Source of the DNA: Epiperipatus broadwayi
Lineage: Eukaryota > Onychophora > Udeonychophora > Euonychophora > Peripatidae
Length of the DNA stretch: 64,000 nt
NCBI GenBank assembly: GCA_028023455.1
Contig: JAQFVV010000013.1
Coordinates: forward strand, 5,520,001-5,584,000
Direction of reading: 5' to 3'
This document shows, in pieces, positions 47,400-59,032 of the stretch. The notes beneath the pieces are model-generated. The model had not been told where the DNA came from. It was given only the letters and a program-made list of their open reading frames with translations, and did not search any database. How positions within the stretch are numbered: the stretch's first letter is position 1; each line of letters starts with the position of its first letter. The translations under genes and the position numbers were made by a program.

Positions 47400-48450
47400 A
47401 TATGCTACTGCCTTAAGAGGAAATTCATCTATCTGCTTCTATGTCTTTAACTAAATATAGTGTTTTGCAATTTCTTGAATGACTCTTCTTCATTCTTTCT
47501 TTATTTGCTTTATTTGTACAGCTGGCTCTGCTTGAATTACTCTCATACTTTCCTGTAGCTTTTTTCCATATGATCTCTTTAATGATATTTGCTCTATTTG
47601 ACTACTTAACTAATCATTTATTTTCTTTTAGTCTTCCTCTAGCCCTACTTTAATATTTTTATTATATTTCTTTTTGTGCCTTCCAATATTCTGATCATAC
47701 TTGTCTCCTGATCATACTTGTCTCCCTTCGTTCTTTTCTCTAAACTTACTCTTTTCAGTTTCATTAATTTCCTTTTCGGTCATTACAATATCTTCTTAAA
47801 TATATATATATTGTTTATTTAACATTCTGTACTTCTATGTTATGTCTCATCTTTTTAGTAGCCTCTATTTTGTTATGTCTTCTATATTTTTTCTGTTTGG
47901 TGTATATTACTTTCTTTCCATTATTTTCATATTCATTCTTGAATTATTTTGTCATTATTGATTTTATTTTCATCTTTGTTTTCATTTAACTTTGCATTCA
48001 TTTAGTTTTAGCTTTGTTCTTCAAGTTTACATTTATTTCTTATTTAATTTTTTGAATTATTACTCATTATTAGTTTATTTTTAGCTTGATTCTTATTCAG
48101 CTTTGCACACATTTCTTTCATTAATACCTTCATCATTTGGCAAGTGATAAATTTCCAGTTCTTCCATCATTATGGAACTTGTGTTTTTTAGTTGCTAATC
48201 ATTTCTAGTTGTCATTATTTGTTTTATTTGTCATTGCTTTATTCACTAACAAAAATGTTTTATTTTTTTTAAAATATCTCATTAAATTTGGATTACAATA
48301 TTCTTTATTTAACATTTTTTTCTTTTCTGGGCTTTCCTTTTTTAACTTTTCCCAGTCTGGTATTTTAACTTACCTAATTTCAATCTGTCACTTTTTTAAA
48401 CTTAATTTGCTCATTATTTCTTAATTATTATCTTTTTTTATTCTCTCATT
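47400..48450 (-). pseudogene. decayed coiled-coil (gag-like) reading frame
   Basis: The minus strand is purine-rich and in broken frames reads lysine/glutamate/asparagine-rich helix, with pieces such as A-K-L-N-K-N-Q-A-K-N-K and I-Q-A-E-P-A-V-Q-I-K-Q-I-K-K-E. The style resembles the coiled-coil gag regions at 57 kb and 29 kb, and stops are frequent. It is probably the relic of another LTR element. A simple purine-rich low-complexity region is the alternative. Confidence 0.4.
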
Positions 48451-48542
48451 TACACTTGCTACTATTTATTTTCAGTAATTATTATTTTTTAATATCATAG
48501 TTATTACTTTTATTTTTATTCTTAGGTGAGTTTTTTTTTTTT

Positions 48543-48795
48543 TATCAGAAAAAATAACAGCAACTAAAATCTTTGTTTTAATCTATTTACGAGAGGATTC
48601 TCAGAAAAGAGTAATATAATTAGATATTTATCCTTTCTATGCTGAATCCAAATTATGAACTGGCACATAAATTGACACAAACATTTTAGTACATAATCTG
48701 GATCAAACATGAAAGAGATGAATTTATAACTATATTACACTCTTCTGGGAATCATCTTGCAAATAGATTAAAGCAAATGTATTTAATTTCTGATG
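48543..48795. repeat. short foldback (inverted repeat, ~110-bp arms)
   Basis: The left arm runs from ATCAGAAA through TTTTAATCTATTTACGAG and GAATCCAAATTATG. It is complementary to the right arm that ends AGATTAAAGCAAATG and TTTCTGATG, with scattered mismatches. The loop is about 30 bp. No coding. Confidence 0.7.
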
Positions 48796-49270
48796 TTTAT
48801 CATATAGATAAAATGGATTATAACAAATTAATACCAAGAATAAAATCACTTAAAAAATGCCTTAGCCAATCATGTTGATATATTTACTCACATTTGTGAT
48901 GGATATTATAATTTTAATGCTTTTATAATAGTATTTACAATTATATCTGCTATAGCTATTAGGTATTCTATAAATGTCTTTAGCTTCAACATACAAATGC
49001 TGATAAAATATTCTCTTTTTTCAAATTCTATCTACAGCTTTCAAATTTGCACCTTTAGTATGATGAATGAATTAAATAGCTGGAGGTCTGAACTAGAAAT
49101 ATGAAAGTGAATAAATTATTTGTGACTAAATTCAACTCTGCCATTTATAATAGATTTACCCATGTAATGATTGTTGTTTCATATTTTATTTCTTTAATTC
49201 AGATGATTTTAACATTTTAGTATTTGGGAGCCAATCATGTCCTCTTCCATTTCAATGATTTTTTGAAACT

Positions 49271-49345
<75 letters not shown>

Positions 49346-49859
49346 CTGTTAATATGTGGCAACAAAGTTAAAATTATGCTGCATTTAATAATACTATAGT
49401 GTCATTTTATTTCTCATGTTTGATATACTTTTATCTTTTCCTATATCTTGTCTTAGCAAAACAGGATTTTCTGCAGTAGCTGCATTGAAGACAAAGTGTA
49501 GATTTCAAATATAACATCTTTCTATGAAAAGATTTGCAAGTCAGGTGGATGACATTTTATTTTTATATTAACAAAGTGTACCTTTTGGTTTCAAAAATTA
49601 GGTTTTTTTTTCAAACTTTTTGTCTATTTTTATATCTTTGCACCTGTCCTTTCATTATTTTGTGCTCCCCCTTTCCTTAGAGAAGCATGCTCCATATGTT
49701 GAGAATCACCTCTTAAATTCATTAAATGTTTTAACTGATTTATAAATATATATATGTAAGTTAAATTCATTCAAGTATTTTATAATTTAGATTCTTAATT
49801 TACAGTTTTTATTCTGAGCAGAAATGTAGTTAGTTATAAAGTAGTATTTATTAACTTTA
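48796..49859. other. AT-rich stretch with a TA microsatellite
   Basis: No gene is supported. A (TA)n run of about 70 bp lies at 49273-49343. Confidence 0.5.
49273..49343. repeat. (TA)n microsatellite
   Basis: About 35 perfect TA units. Confidence 0.95.
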
Positions 49860-49873
49860 CATATTTTGTCATT

Positions 49874-50530
49874 ACATTCAAATATCAGCCTTTCAAGCTA
49901 ATTGTGCAAATGCTTTTGCAAGTGTTAATAATAATAAATGAATACTTTCTCTCCAATACAAGAAATAGTATTTATGCAGGAATAAAATGAATCCACTTAT
50001 TCCTACAACTCAAATGCTTATATATGAGCAAATCTGAAGTACTGGCAAGGAAAGCGTGAGGATGGAACAGTCACTTTAAATTACTATATACAATGTCTGA
50101 ATAAATGATGTCGGTGAAATTGTCTAGAATTTACTAAACGTCATTCTAACTGAAACTTAATCATATGTAAATAAGCATTTATTTTATATAGCGTATGTTT
50201 ACAATTGTATTACATTCAAATATCAGCCTTTCAAGCTAATTGTGCAAACGCTTTTGTGAGTGTTAATAATAACATCGTATATAGTAATTTAAAGTGACTG
50301 TTTCATCCTCATGATTTCCTTGTCAGTACTTCAGATTTGCTCATATATAAGCATTTGAGTTGTAGGAATAAGTGGATTCATTTTATTCCTGCATAAATAG
50401 TATATTTTGTATCGGAGAGAAAGTATTCATTTATTGTTATTAACACTCACAAAAGCGTTTGCACAATTAGCTTGAAAGGCTGATATTTGAATGTAATATA
50501 ATTGTAAACATATGCTATATAAAATAAATG
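49874..50530. mobile_element. 657-bp foldback element with 14-bp direct flanks
   Basis: The left arm (49874-50094) is the inverse of the right arm (50273-50499); shared landmarks are TATCAGCCTTTCAAGC, GGAATAAAATGAATCC and AGTCACTTTAAATTA. The spacer contains a third copy of the outer part in the same orientation as the left arm. A longer inverted pair therefore exists too (50171-50272 against 50436-50537). CATATTTTGTCATT occurs just outside both ends (49860-49873 and 50531-50544), a possible target duplication. No coding capacity. Confidence 0.75.
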
Positions 50531-50916
50531 CATATTTTGTCATTGTAAAAGTTAAGGCCACTTTATAAACAAACAACGTTTTTTTAAAAAAATTCACTTG
50601 TTTTATTAAACATTTCTTGAATAAAAATAATGTATAATTCTTTAATTCTATGTAATTATTTTACATCTATTTTTAATCAAATTCTGATTATATTGTACAC
50701 ACACTACAAAGTACAGATATTTTAAAATTTTAATGAATTTTACCAGTGACAAGACGTAATAATGTTGAATTTTTAAAATAATAATTTAAATTTTTTGTCT
50801 GTATTTTGTCGTTTCATTAAATAAATATATTAAATTTTTGTTTAAACACCAGCATGGGTGATATACTGTATTATATAAATATTCCCATAGTCATTTTCAT
50901 ATATATATATATATAT

Positions 50917-51472
50917 TGTAAAGGATAGCTTACAATGCACACATTCCTAAAAAGATCAAGCATATTTATTGAACCCAATCCAGTTGGAATTTATAGTAAT
51001 AATGGGAAGATTATTATTTGTTATTATTATTGCCTATATATATATATAATACACAATAAATAATAATCTTCCCACTATTACTATAAATTCCAACTGGATA
51101 CGATCAATATTTTAGAAAGTACTATTGTATATTATTTGTTATTATTATTGTCTATATACATATAATACACAATAAATTATTATATTTATAAAATAAATAT
51201 ACGATCAATATTTTAGAAAGTACTTTCTAAAATATTGATCATATATTTATTTTATAAATATAATAATTTATTGTGTATTATATATACTTTCTAAAATATT
51301 GATCGTATATTTATTTTATAAATATAATAATTTATTGTGTATTATATGTATATAGGCAATAATAATAACAAATAATAATCTTCCCACTATTACTATAAAT
51401 TCCAAGTGGATTGGGTTCAATAAATATGCTTGATCTTTTTAGGAATATGTGCATTGTAAGCTATCCTTTACA
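50917..51472. repeat. palindromic LTR block of gypsy A
   Basis: The block starts TGTAAAGGATAGCTTACAATG and ends with its inverse. About 150 bp of outer arm pair almost perfectly, and inside are smaller nested palindromes centred near 51229 (AGAAAGTACTTTCT). The right end adjoins the polypurine tract of gypsy A, so its minus-strand reading from 51472 is the expected LTR start. The left half is an inverted duplicate. The inner TACGATCAATATTTTAGAA module occurs again at 58400 beside the leader. Confidence 0.7.
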
Positions 51473-51474
51473 AT

Positions 51475-51485
51475 CCCCTCTCCTT
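51475..51485 (-). promoter_or_regulatory. polypurine tract of gypsy A
   Basis: The minus strand reads AAGGAGAGGGG, then AT, then the TGTAAAGG that opens the LTR. It lies about 550 bp downstream of the integrase end. It primes plus-strand synthesis in LTR elements. Confidence 0.7.
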
Positions 51486-52029
51486 ATAGGGTTAGAATTT
51501 TAATATGTAATGAAAATTTTAACACTTACACAAGGTTTGCATTTGAAGTTTGACGGTTTTTTTTTTTCAACAAATATAAGAAGGGTAGTGAAACCTTATT
51601 TTACTGTTTTCTACACTCAACTACACAAATTGCTTTCTATTATTCTTTACTCACTCTCATAAAATACTTTTCAAGGTGGGGTTCAAACATAGGTTTTTTT
51701 TTTTAAAAAAAAAAAAACTAATGATGGTTATGTTTTGAGCACACTAATAAAATGTGTTTCTGTTTCAGATAGCACATATTTTTTTTTCCTTGTTATTCTC
51801 TATCCTGCTCCTACAGAGTCTTAGTGGATTTCTTTTGAGGACTAACAGAAGATTGGAGCAACCATCACTTAATGTGGTTTAACTCTCTTAAATAAAGTGG
51901 CTCTAAAGTATCCTAACATTTGCATTAGCATCCATTAGGGAATACTCTCGTCATAATTTTTAACCTAACTTCATAATATCTAATTTTTTTTTTTACTTAT
52001 CAACATTCTTTTTTTTTTTCCACACATCA

Positions 52030-53340
52030 GTTGAGTATGACAATTCTACAATTACTAAGATTGTTTATAGTATGGTTTCATAATTTGGATATTATATGTG
52101 CCCCTAACTTGTCCTTCCATATCCAACCAAAATGCATTAGGACTCGATTGTTTAACTATTGTGTAAGGTCCTTCATGTATATGGTAAAACTTACTGTACT
52201 TATTTTCAATTTGCTTACTAATATGAGGTTTTTTTTTATTAAAACTTGATCTCCTACTTTAAAAGTATGAAAAGTTCCAGTCTTATTTTTGTTCCTTTTA
52301 TTGGCCTTATTTACCATTCGAAGATATGCTTTCTGCACATTTTCCTCCATACTACTTTGTTTATATCTAGTCATAGGTTGATATTTAGTGAACAACATGG
52401 GAATTGATTGATTAAAATGTAGTTCCATGGGTGTGAATCCAGTGGATTCATTCACACTCCAATTGATATAATTAACTATCTGGTCTATGTGTCTTACCCA
52501 CCCTCTATGCTCATCCCCTAGGTAAGTCTTGAACAAACGACCAAGCTCCTGCATTACACATTTGCAAGGGTTTGACTGTGGATTCCTAATGGATGTGAGC
52601 ACATGCTTTATTTGTGATCTTTCCACCCATTTTTTCCATTCTTTGGATAGGAAAAGAGTACCATGGTCTGTTAAAATGGTTTTGGGTTTTCCTATCCTCA
52701 CAAATTGGAGGGTGTCTATTACCTTGATGGTAAATCTGGTATTAGCTTGGGGTATTGGGTAAGCAGAAACATATTTAGTAAAGAGATCATAAGTGACCAC
52801 TAAATATTTTTGTTTATTAAATGGGGGTAATGGCCCATAATAATCGATCACCAAGATCTCATTTGGTCCTTTAGGTAATACTGATTTCACAGTATTATAA
52901 TAATTTTGATTTACTGGCTTGGCTTAAAAGCACACTAGACAATTTTGAAGTGACCTTAATATGTCTTTATATGTACCAGGCCAGCAAAAACAATTTCTCA
53001 AAATATGCTCCATTTTATGGGCACCGTAGTGTCCATATAAACAATGAATATATTTTATGAGTGGGATATGCAATGTTTCTGGTACTACTAGCCTCCACTC
53101 ATCTGTAATATTATTTATTTTATATAGCAGGACCTCATTTTCTATCTTATAAAAATCAAGATCTTTTGGCACATTCAAAACTTTCTCTCCTTTCAAAGCT
53201 CTCATGATTAAGTTTAAATTATTATCTTTAAGTTGCAATTCAGGCAGGTTTTCCAAATTGTTCTCTACATTACCATCAGTCATCATATTGACATTTGTAA
53301 TGTAGGCATTCTCTACCGATAAATGGCTCTGTTCTGATTC
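52030..53340 (-). pseudogene. gypsy A integrase, catalytic Glu lost
   Basis: The integrase has an H-H-C-C zinc-binding N-terminus at about 53040-52926 (H-x4-H with G-H-Y-G, then C-L-V-C). The DDE core follows with first Asp in V-V-T-Y-D-L-F and second Asp in I-L-T-D-H-G. The third acidic position, in the N-P-Q-S-N-P-C block, is Lys (codon 52563-52561) where integrases need Glu. The next Arg is Cys. Past 52156 another frame carries the E-G-P-Y motif of the GPY/F module and runs to about 52030. A TAA at 52926-52924 splits the zinc domain from the core in the same frame. Confidence 0.85.
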
Positions 53341-54693
53341 ACATAGGTTTTGACTTAGCACATTGGCTACAACATTCTTGGATCCCTTGCAATACTTCAC
53401 AGTGTAATTGAATTCCTGCAACAGCAAACTCCATCTAACTAGATGGCTGTTAGTCAGATAACTGTGGTTCAGGAATTTGAGGCTTTTGTGATCTGTGATC
53501 ACTATCACCTCTGATCTGAGAAGCATCTGTCAAAACTTTTGGAAGGCCCACACTATTGCCAGTGCCTCCTTCTCTGTTACTGTATAATTTATTTCTGGAC
53601 CTTTCAGGAGTTGGCAGATAAAGTAGAGGACCCTAGGTTGGCCATCCTCCTGGATTTGGGATAGTTACCCCCAATCCAAAACCACTACTATCTGTCTGGA
53701 CTATAAATGGTTTACTAAAATCAGGGAAAGCTAACATGATTTGCTCTAAAAAACCTGTTTTAATTTTCTCAAATGCCTGATCCTGCTCCTCAGTCCATTT
53801 CCATCTCTCATCTTTTCTGATTAATTTTAATAATGGTTCTGTGTGGTCAGAGAATTTTTGGTAGAAACGATGGTAAAAGTTACATAGCCCTAAAAATGAT
53901 CGAATTTGTTTTTATTACTCGGTTTAGGAAAGTTCGGAATGGAACTTATCTTGTCTGGATGAGGTCTTATTCCATCACAATCTACAATATGACCTAAGAA
54001 GATAACCTGGTTTGAAACTAAGGTACTCTTCTTGAAGTTGATCTTAATGTCTTTCCAGAAGTACTCCTGGAAAACAGTCAGGTGTTGAAAATGCTCTTCA
54101 ACAGTGGTAGATGTGACTATCACATCATCCACATATATCGTAATGATCTGCTTCACCTCAGGAGATAAGGTCTGATCTAAATATCATATCAAACCAGCAC
54201 CACTATTTATCAATCCAAATGAAATCCTATTAAATTGGTATGTAAATCCCTCGTATCGGAAGGCAGTATATTGGCGATCATTTGGATGGAGTTCAATCTG
54301 CCAATAACTAGAGGTTAGATCGAAAGTGGAAAACACCTTCTTGTTTCCAAATCTCACAAATAATTCATGTATGGGTGGTGGAATATTTCTGTCAGGAACA
54401 GTAATTTTGTTTAGTTGTCTAGCATCCAAACAAAATCTCATTGACCCATCTTTCTTCTTCACAGTTATGACTGGATTACAGTACGGTGAAGAGCATTTGG
54501 AAATGATCCTCCAATCTAGCATTTTGTTAATTTTTTTGGTTATCTCTTGCTGATACTGGTATAAAATAGGATACAACCTGGATTGAAATGGCTGGTCATG
54601 CACTAGTCTTATTCTCTGCTGAAATCCTTCTATTACTCCTGGTACCTCTGAAAAAATCGGGTTAAATTTATGTGTCACAGATCTTAATTTCAA
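53341..54693 (-). pseudogene. gypsy A reverse transcriptase and RNase H
   Basis: The frame 54693-54184 carries the fingers and first catalytic Asp region (V-F-S-T-F-D-L-T-S-S-Y-W-Q-I). It ends at a TGA (54186-54184) within the F-G-L-x-N-S-G-A block. The same frame resumes with I-Y-V-D-D-V, the catalytic Asp pair, near 54130. Breaks follow around 53890. RNase H pieces lie at about 53890-53350, including F-I-V-Q-T-D-S-S-G-F-G, I-T-D-H-K-S-L and N-V-V-A-N-V-L-S. One TGA and later shifts inactivate it. Confidence 0.85.
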
Positions 54694-55452
54694 TGTCTTC
54701 TCATTTCCAATGTCTCCTCATTTCCAAGCAAGTTGGACTCTGCAAGCTTACTATCTATGAGTGCCTCCAGGATACTAGATATTACACAGTCAACTTCAGG
54801 GAGGCCATATCTCGGAAGTAATGTCATCTCCAAGACCACATCACTTATCTTAACCACTTTGTTAGAGAAATCAATAATACAATTGTTCAAATGTAGGAAG
54901 TCTGACCCAAGAATTATGTCATGGATTAAACCACTCAATATAAGAAACACATGATAGAGGATTGTTTGGCCGACTTTCATTTCCACCCAGATTTGCTTTT
55001 GTACAAGTTTTGCTTTCCTACTATTAGCCATGGTAACCTGAATAGATTTCAATGGTAAGGTTTTAATTTTGGGATTTTTTAATTAAAATTTCCTGGTAAA
55101 ATTTATCTGAGATAACAGAAATCTGGCTACCAGAATCTAACAGTGCTTTAACTTGTAAACCCTCAAACAAAACCTCTATCACGGGGCAGCTCTGCAAAGC
55201 ATAGTTAGGTTCTTTGTCTTCCCATGAACACATCATATTAGTGATCTCTCGATCTGGGGTTTGTTTCATGTTCCTCAGGGTATTTTCGGTCTCTTGAGGT
55301 GAGAAACATAACCTCAAGTACCCTTCTAGTTTAGTTTCTAATGAATTTTTAAATGTATAATTACTACACTCTGATTTGGGGGATTTTTTTGGACTATGAA
55401 AAGGATTTATTCCCATTTTGCTACTATTTGTACAGTTCCTTTGGCTGACCAA
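54690..55452 (-). pseudogene. gypsy A aspartic protease region
   Basis: The frame 55452-55063 contains A-L-L-D-S-G-S-Q-I-S-V-I, the D-S/T-G active site of retroviral-type proteases. After a shift near 55060 the frame 55052-54690 has I-I-L-G-S-D-F-L, the Gly-containing block near the protease C-terminus. The region before the active site is the gag-protease linker. The frame break makes it inactive. Confidence 0.8.
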
Positions 55453-57612
55453 ACATAAGGTGAATTACTTTGTATGGACTTCCCTTTCCAATGGTAAACA
55501 TCATTATTATTTTTTCTTTTTTTATAAAAAATAGTATTAGCAGTAACCTCTTCTCTCCTTTTTTCAGGTGCCCTAATTGACAGGTTAGCATTGTTCATAT
55601 CTATATTAATTAACAGTTCTGCCACCTGTTCTATGGTCCTAACATTAGTACATAATAGAGATTGTTCAATCCTGAGTGGTAAGTTTCTCTTTATTATTCT
55701 GATAATTTGACTTTCACTCAGGCAGTAGGTATTAAATGTCCTGAATTTCGTAACCTGATGGCGGAAAAACTTCATCAAGGTTTCTCCAGGTGCTGCCCTA
55801 TACTTCTCTTGGAATAACTGATACAATAAGGCCTCCTGCCTGTCCTTGTTCCAAAAATTCTTCACCAGCAGTATCTGATATTCATCAAAGGTAGATAGAT
55901 GGGGCCTGAAACAATGACTCCCACCACACCAGCGCATCACCTTGCAGGTGGCTGTATGCAATTATAACTTTTCACCCTCTGACAAATTTCTGTTTACAGA
56001 GAAATAAAGGTTCAGACTCCTGATATGTTCAATGGGAGCTTCGTTAATAGATCCCTTGAATACTTTTAGTTTGACAAACTGGTTAATAGTGTTCACTTGT
56101 GCAGGATGATAAAGTGTCTTGTTGACTTCTGTAGTATTCACAGGTGGGGCCAATGTATGATAATCATAGTGGGTTCGATAACTATCTGGAATTAAACCTT
56201 CTAAACTAAAATTAGGAGGATAATCTTCTGCCTCAGACAGAATGTGATGTGGGAGGAGAGTTTCTTCAGAAGGATCACTTATCTTCTGTGGGTCCTTAAG
56301 AGCCATCTCCAGGTGATGAGTCCTATTATCCCTTATTTTATTACTACTGTGCATCCTTACATCAATTTCATCATGTTTTCCTCCACTGGTTGGCATCTCT
56401 TGGCACAGTTGAGATTCGAGCATTACAAATCTCTGATTAATGGCTTCACCCATTCTATCAATTTCATCTCTTATTTCATGAGCACTTCCCACCAACTTTT
56501 CTATATTGGCTTTGTCTACAGTCGTGTCCATCTCCCCTTTGACTATTCTACTCTCAACTCGTTTAAGATGTTGATCCAAATCTACTAGCATCTTGTTGCA
56601 TGACTCAACCTGATTATTTTGTGATATGGAAAGTTGTTCTATTCTCGATTGAATTCCCTGAAATTCATCTTGAACCTCAGTTAGGAATTTATCCTGTTCC
56701 ACATGCACCTCATGCTTTAATGTTTCCTGACTCTTACATGCCTCATAATATTTTGCATTCAATTGTTCCATGACACTGGATTTAAAATCATCTATTCGCT
56801 GATGGCATTTTGTATTCTTTTCATCAATTTCATTCCTCATCTTTAACATTCCTTGATTCAATTCAATATTGTCTTTCTGAACACTTCCTAATTTAAAGGA
56901 AAGTTGTCCCATATCTTCAGACAGCTTAATTTCAACATTATCAATTTTTGTTTCCATTTGTTCTTTTATATCATTCACATCCTTCTTCAATTCTACCTTT
57001 ATTTTATTTATATCAGCCTTGGTTGCCATATTTTCCAACTCACTATTTATATCACTCTTCATTCTCCATATTGCTATTTAAATCACTCTTCATATTCTCC
57101 ATATTGCTATTTAAATCACTTTTCATATTCTCCATATTGCTTTTCATATCACTCTTCATATTCTCCATATTGCTATTTAAATCACTTTTCATATTCTCCA
57201 TATTGGTTGACATATTCTCCATCTTGCTATTTAAATCACTTTTCATATTCTCCATATTGCTATTTCATACTATTCATATCACTCTTCATATTCTCTTTCA
57301 TACTATTCATATCACTCTTCATCTCCATGATTGCTTGGATTAGTTGTGCTAATGTTGCAGGGTCTTGCATAGCCCAAGTTATTCCCACTGCAGATACTTG
57401 AACAATCTCACTGGGAGAAATCACCTGAATTTGAGAAACTGTTTGCCTTCCTTCCTGCATTTGTGGGGATTGTTCAACTACCAACTAGACCCCCAGGTAT
57501 CTGAATCATTAGGTATCTGAATCATTACAGATTCTACCTTATTACTGGTAGTATCATCTACCATTTCACTGTCACTACTATCTTTCCCTATCTCCAACTG
57601 TTTTGATTCCAT
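55407..57612 (-). pseudogene. gypsy A gag with long coiled coil
   Basis: The ATG at 57612-57610 starts an acidic N-terminus (M-E-S-K-Q-L-E). After a stop and shift near 57485 the frame goes on through an 11-residue repeat region (57320-57052) and a long coiled coil. The frame 57062-55962 is 366 codons and ends N-L-S-E-G-E-K-L. A shifted frame then reads L-Q-G-D-A-L-V-W-W-E, the conserved gag core. It returns to frame 55961-55407 with F-W-N-K-D-R-Q-E-A-L-L. A zinc knuckle is expected near 55490, but its Cys positions look substituted (Y-H-W-K-G-K). Confidence 0.8.
57052..57320 (-). repeat. 33-bp tandem repeat encoding an 11-residue coiled-coil unit
   Basis: At least seven units of 33 bp encode M-E-N-M-K-S-D-L-N-S-N and close variants. 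One unit is shortened to seven residues (M-E-N-M-S-T-N). The 11-residue period matches a hendecad coiled coil. Two frame disruptions occur within the array. Confidence 0.85.
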
Positions 57613-58370
57613 ATTACTTAATTGCTTACCACTTCAGGTTATCATTAAATATTTATTTATTTGCAAACTATTTATAAAATATTTATTTATGAAACTATAA
57701 ATAATCACATGCCACAGTGCATCATGCCACTCCCAACCATTGCATTTATCTTTTACCTTTTTTTCTCTAGTTTTTAATAGATCTAATTTTTAGCCTAGTC
57801 CTTTTACATGCCTAACTCTACTATTTTATTATTATTTATTAATCACTTAACTATTTATCATCGGTCTCTGTTTATTGTCCAATCCTCTCTATTTCCAATT
57901 TACACTCAATACTTTAGATCTCTTATTGAAAATTGATTCAAGTTTATGTGATCTATTATCCCTACTACTATTATTTTTAATGAACATACTAGTTGTTTGC
58001 CATGTGTATAAGTTCATATGGGTTTATGTTGGTAGAAAAATATCAAATAAAATATGCTTAACCATTTTTTTTTTAAAAAAAATTTAAATGCCAGTGCAAT
58101 TAGAGTATATTCATACCTAACCTACTGGATACCAGATGTAGTTATTGGTAAATACATTTGAATACATTTATCAACTATAATATCTTTATGCCTAACACAT
58201 TGCACATCGGATATAACCATTAGTAAATATACTTGGATTCCTCTATTAACTGTAAAATGCCTACCACATTGCGTGCCAGATATAACGGAATGATACACCT
58301 GGATATATTAACAATCAGCTGGTCCGATCACAATGTGTGCCCAACTTATACAAAGTCTATATGTGATGAT
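57613..58370 (-). other. untranslated leader of gypsy A
   Basis: This AT-rich leader lies between the 5' LTR remnant and gag. It carries three imperfect repeats (58117-58330). Near 58355-58340 the minus strand reads TTGGGCACACATTG, where a primer-binding site might lie, but no tRNA match could be named. Confidence 0.45.
58117..58330. repeat. three-copy imperfect tandem repeat in the gypsy A leader
   Basis: Units of about 70-75 bp start near 58117, 58192 and 58261 with CTA(A/C)C. Each has a CAGATATAAC-like block, then GTAAATA(C/T)A, a (T/C)TTGGAT block and TATTAACT. The third is shorter and rearranged. Confidence 0.65.
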
Positions 58371-58431
58371 ACAATAAATTATTATATTTATAAAATAAAT
58401 ATACGATCAATATTTTAGAAAGTACTATTGC
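58371..58431 (-). repeat. 5' LTR remnant of gypsy A
   Basis: About 60 bp are nearly identical to inner parts of the palindromic block at 51160-51235 (TTATAAAATAAATATACGATC, TATTTTAGAAAGTACT). It is placed at the far end of the leader, where the 5' LTR should end. The rest of that LTR, including the TGTAAAGG start, was not found. Confidence 0.6.
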
Positions 58432-59032
58432 ATATATATATAAAACTATTTGATTAAATAAACTAATATATATATATATTTTAATTTAAAATTGAATATT
58501 AATATATATATATATAATGTGGGATGACTTGAGGTTAATTAGGTGGGTACATATGTGTGAAAATAAAACTGATTTTATTATTTTAATTTTTTTTTATAAT
58601 AAATCTAAATGTATTTAAACAATAGGCAGTTAAAGATATCGGCGTTCCTGAAAATCTACACGCGTGAAATGTATAAAAACAAAAGACAGTTTACAAATCG
58701 TTCTTCTTATTGTTATAATAACTGTAACAAAAGTCAGCAATTAAAACTAAAAATTTTGAATGCTAAAATGGAATTTTATTTTTTCTTTTAATTAAATTAT
58801 AAACATTTTAAAAATCGAATACTGTAACTAAAAGTTTATCAAATTCAAGGGACAGAAAGTGAAAAGAAGTAAGAATAACTGATTAAATCTTAAATAATTA
58901 AATCGTGTTTAAAAAGTTGTTGGAGTAAATTAGAATTTTTTAAAATCTTTTCAAAAACAATAACGAGAATTAAATTTGCTAAAAATTGGAGAAGAAAAAA
59001 AATGAAATAATTTTCTTAATAAATATATATTG
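58432..59032. other. AT-rich stretch without recognisable gene
   Basis: TA-rich simple sequence and chance frames only. Confidence 0.5.

Larger units (their letters stand above)
50917..58431 (-). mobile_element. Ty3/gypsy retrotransposon A, decayed
   Basis: On the minus strand the order is a 5' LTR remnant, a leader with tandem repeats, gag, protease, reverse transcriptase, RNase H, integrase, a polypurine tract and a 3' LTR block. The RT-RNaseH-integrase order places it in Ty3/gypsy (Metaviridae). Nearly all domains are present, but stops and frameshifts break every ORF. The 3' LTR is rearranged into a palindrome, and the 5' LTR is represented only by about 60 bp at 58371-58431. Confidence 0.85.

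Noticed and set aside
56904-57401. Hydrophobic plus-strand frames that look like a membrane protein
   Set aside because: Mirror image of the gag coiled-coil repeats on the minus strand.
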